DNA from: Gnetum montanum
Taxonomy: Eukaryota; Streptophyta; Gnetopsida; Gnetales; Gnetaceae
Direction of reading: 5' to 3'
NCBI GenBank assembly: GCA_015680685.1
Contig: MNCI01034145.1
Coordinates: forward strand, 20,753 to 78,485
DNA length: 57,733 nt
Each line of letters starts with the position of its first letter. The first letter of the stretch is position 1. The notes beneath the pieces were generated by a model that worked only from the letters and a program-made list of their open reading frames with translations, ran no database searches and was not told where the DNA came from. A program made the translations under genes and the position numbers. Of the stretch, positions 56,656 to 57,733 are shown in pieces.

Positions 56656-57733
56656 TGAAACATCCTAAATTTTCAAGGCATTCTTGCTTCACCAGGTCTA
56701 CGTAGTTTAGGCAGCGTCATGTCACTTCGGCAAGAAATGAATGCTCTGAGTTTAGGCTATCCAGTTTGGCAAGTTTTCTAGTTGGGTAATACATCCAGCT
56801 GACAGCCTACTCAGAAACGATGCGGAGAGTCGTTAGTGATGCTCAAGATGCGTGAAACAGTTTGGCAAGTTTTCTAGTCAAGGAGTTTGCTACACTACTC
56901 TATGCTATGTAGCATAGCAGGCTTCGGGAGACAGTTGTTCAGGCAATCAACTGGAAATTCGTTACAAGACAAGTTGCTACGCTACGCAGTGTAGCACAGC
57001 GTAGCGAGATCAAGATAGGGAGGCTTAGCTTACTCAATGATTTTAGTTACACTCAGTTAGCACCTCTGGCCTTTGAAACCAATTACTTCACTCAACTTCA
57101 CGTCCTTCAGCAAGGTTCCTCTCACTAGAAAAGTAGCAGATCAAGCCAAAAGCAAGCCATGTTGGCAGCTATGCTACTTGGCGTAGCACAGCATAGCAAC
57201 TTTGCAGAAGTGGCGAAAGACATCTCAAAGTGTAGGATCAACAAGCTCGCAAGTTTCTTATCGCAAAAGGTAAAAGTTGTAGATTGTCAGCATTTCCATG
57301 ATTAAGGCCGGTTGCTACGCTACATAGCGTAGCACAACGTAGCACCTATGCGAAATCAATCAGAGCACTTCAAAGGCTTCCGACTCATGCAACGGGTCTC
57401 GATGCAAGTTTTTTCCTCAAACTGGTGGCTATGCTATGCTATGCTGCATAGTGTAGCACAGCATAGCAAGTTGCTACGCTACGCCAACATGCTACGCTCT
57501 AAAGCATAGCACAGCGTAACAAGATGCTACGCTACGCCCACATGCTACGCTACAAAACATGGCACAGCGTAGCAGGCAATTACGCTACATCAATACATTT
57601 CACCTGTTTGCATCGTCACACATCTCCAAGTTCTGACAATGTAATTACAGCATGGCAAGCTCATCAATCAGCTTTGCAGTTCCATGTAGCATGGACACGT
57701 CAACACAGGTTCAGGACATGTGACGTTAAAATC
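56656..57733 (+). repeat. 3' LTR of A2, cut by the window edge
   Basis: Starts TGAAACATCC and is at least 1078 bp long. It holds many imperfect palindromes of GCTACGCTA with TAGCGTAGC or TAGCATAGC, for example at 56887-56920, 56975-57007, 57309-57340 and 57428-57580. No TATA box was found before the window ends, so the promoter is probably farther right. Confidence 0.88.

Larger units (their letters stand above)
43182..57733 (+). mobile_element. Tat-lineage element A2
   Basis: Second copy of the A family, truncated by the right window edge. In order: 5' LTR fragment (43182-43595), gag C-terminal part and protease (43600-45610), hairpin repeats, the antisense gene (50629-46133), hairpin repeats, pol (51389-54860), hairpin repeats, 3' untranslated region, polypurine tract and the first 1078 bp of the 3' LTR. 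It is more decayed than A1. It seems to have inserted into element D. Confidence 0.9.

Overview
The window is a stretch of land-plant nuclear DNA made almost entirely of nested Ty3/gypsy LTR retrotransposons. The evidence is plant-type Tat-lineage elements (reverse transcriptase, a decayed RNase H, a second archaeal-type RNase H, integrase), Athila-type elements with a tRNA-Asp-like primer site, spliceosomal GT-AG introns and TATAAATA promoters. I see no single-copy host gene, rRNA, tRNA or CRISPR array. The species cannot be read from the sequence, but this nesting suggests a large, repeat-rich plant genome.

Layout. (1) 1-7707: A1, the 3' part of a Tat-lineage element on the + strand, entering the window inside an antisense gene and ending with a complete 3' LTR (6057-7707). 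(2) 7708-20613: B, an Athila-type element on the - strand; A1 appears to sit inside its left LTR. (3) 20614-21809: E, the LTR end and primer site of an older Athila-like element on the + strand. (4) 21810-34131: C, an older relative of B on the - strand, with LTRs at both ends and a near-perfect 5-bp target duplication (TAAAC/TAAAA); it holds a 242-N gap at 26174-26415. (5) About 34137-43181: D, a badly decayed Tat-lineage element on the - strand. (6) 43182-57733: A2, a second copy of the A family on the + strand, with a truncated 5' LTR, gag-protease, a long antisense gene, pol and the start of its 3' LTR.

The main discovery candidate is in A1 and A2. Between protease and reverse transcriptase, on the opposite strand, lies a spliced gene. 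In A2 it can be followed through eight exons (50629 down to 46133); all seven junctions keep phase, and the total is 3351 nt (1116 codons plus stop). Its second and third exons resemble an FCP1/NIF-type HAD phosphatase domain whose catalytic aspartates are mostly replaced. The gene has its own TATA box and starts head-to-head with the pol exon, which in A1, A2 and D is preceded by a good splice acceptor. The antisense gene therefore seems to lie in a sense-strand intron of the kind known between PR and RT in Ogre elements. The unrelated-looking D element also has a + strand gene in the same head-to-head place.

Three other structures recur. Short hairpin repeats with compensating stem changes bracket every coding module of the A family. 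Palindromic GCTACGCTA/TAGCGTAGC modules fill the A2 LTRs and the antisense introns. In B and C an extra ORF in the env position has an internal promoter that looks like the LTR promoter. Decay is mainly CAG, CAA and CGA codons turned into stops, as expected from deamination of methylated C. A1 is the least decayed; C and D are the most.
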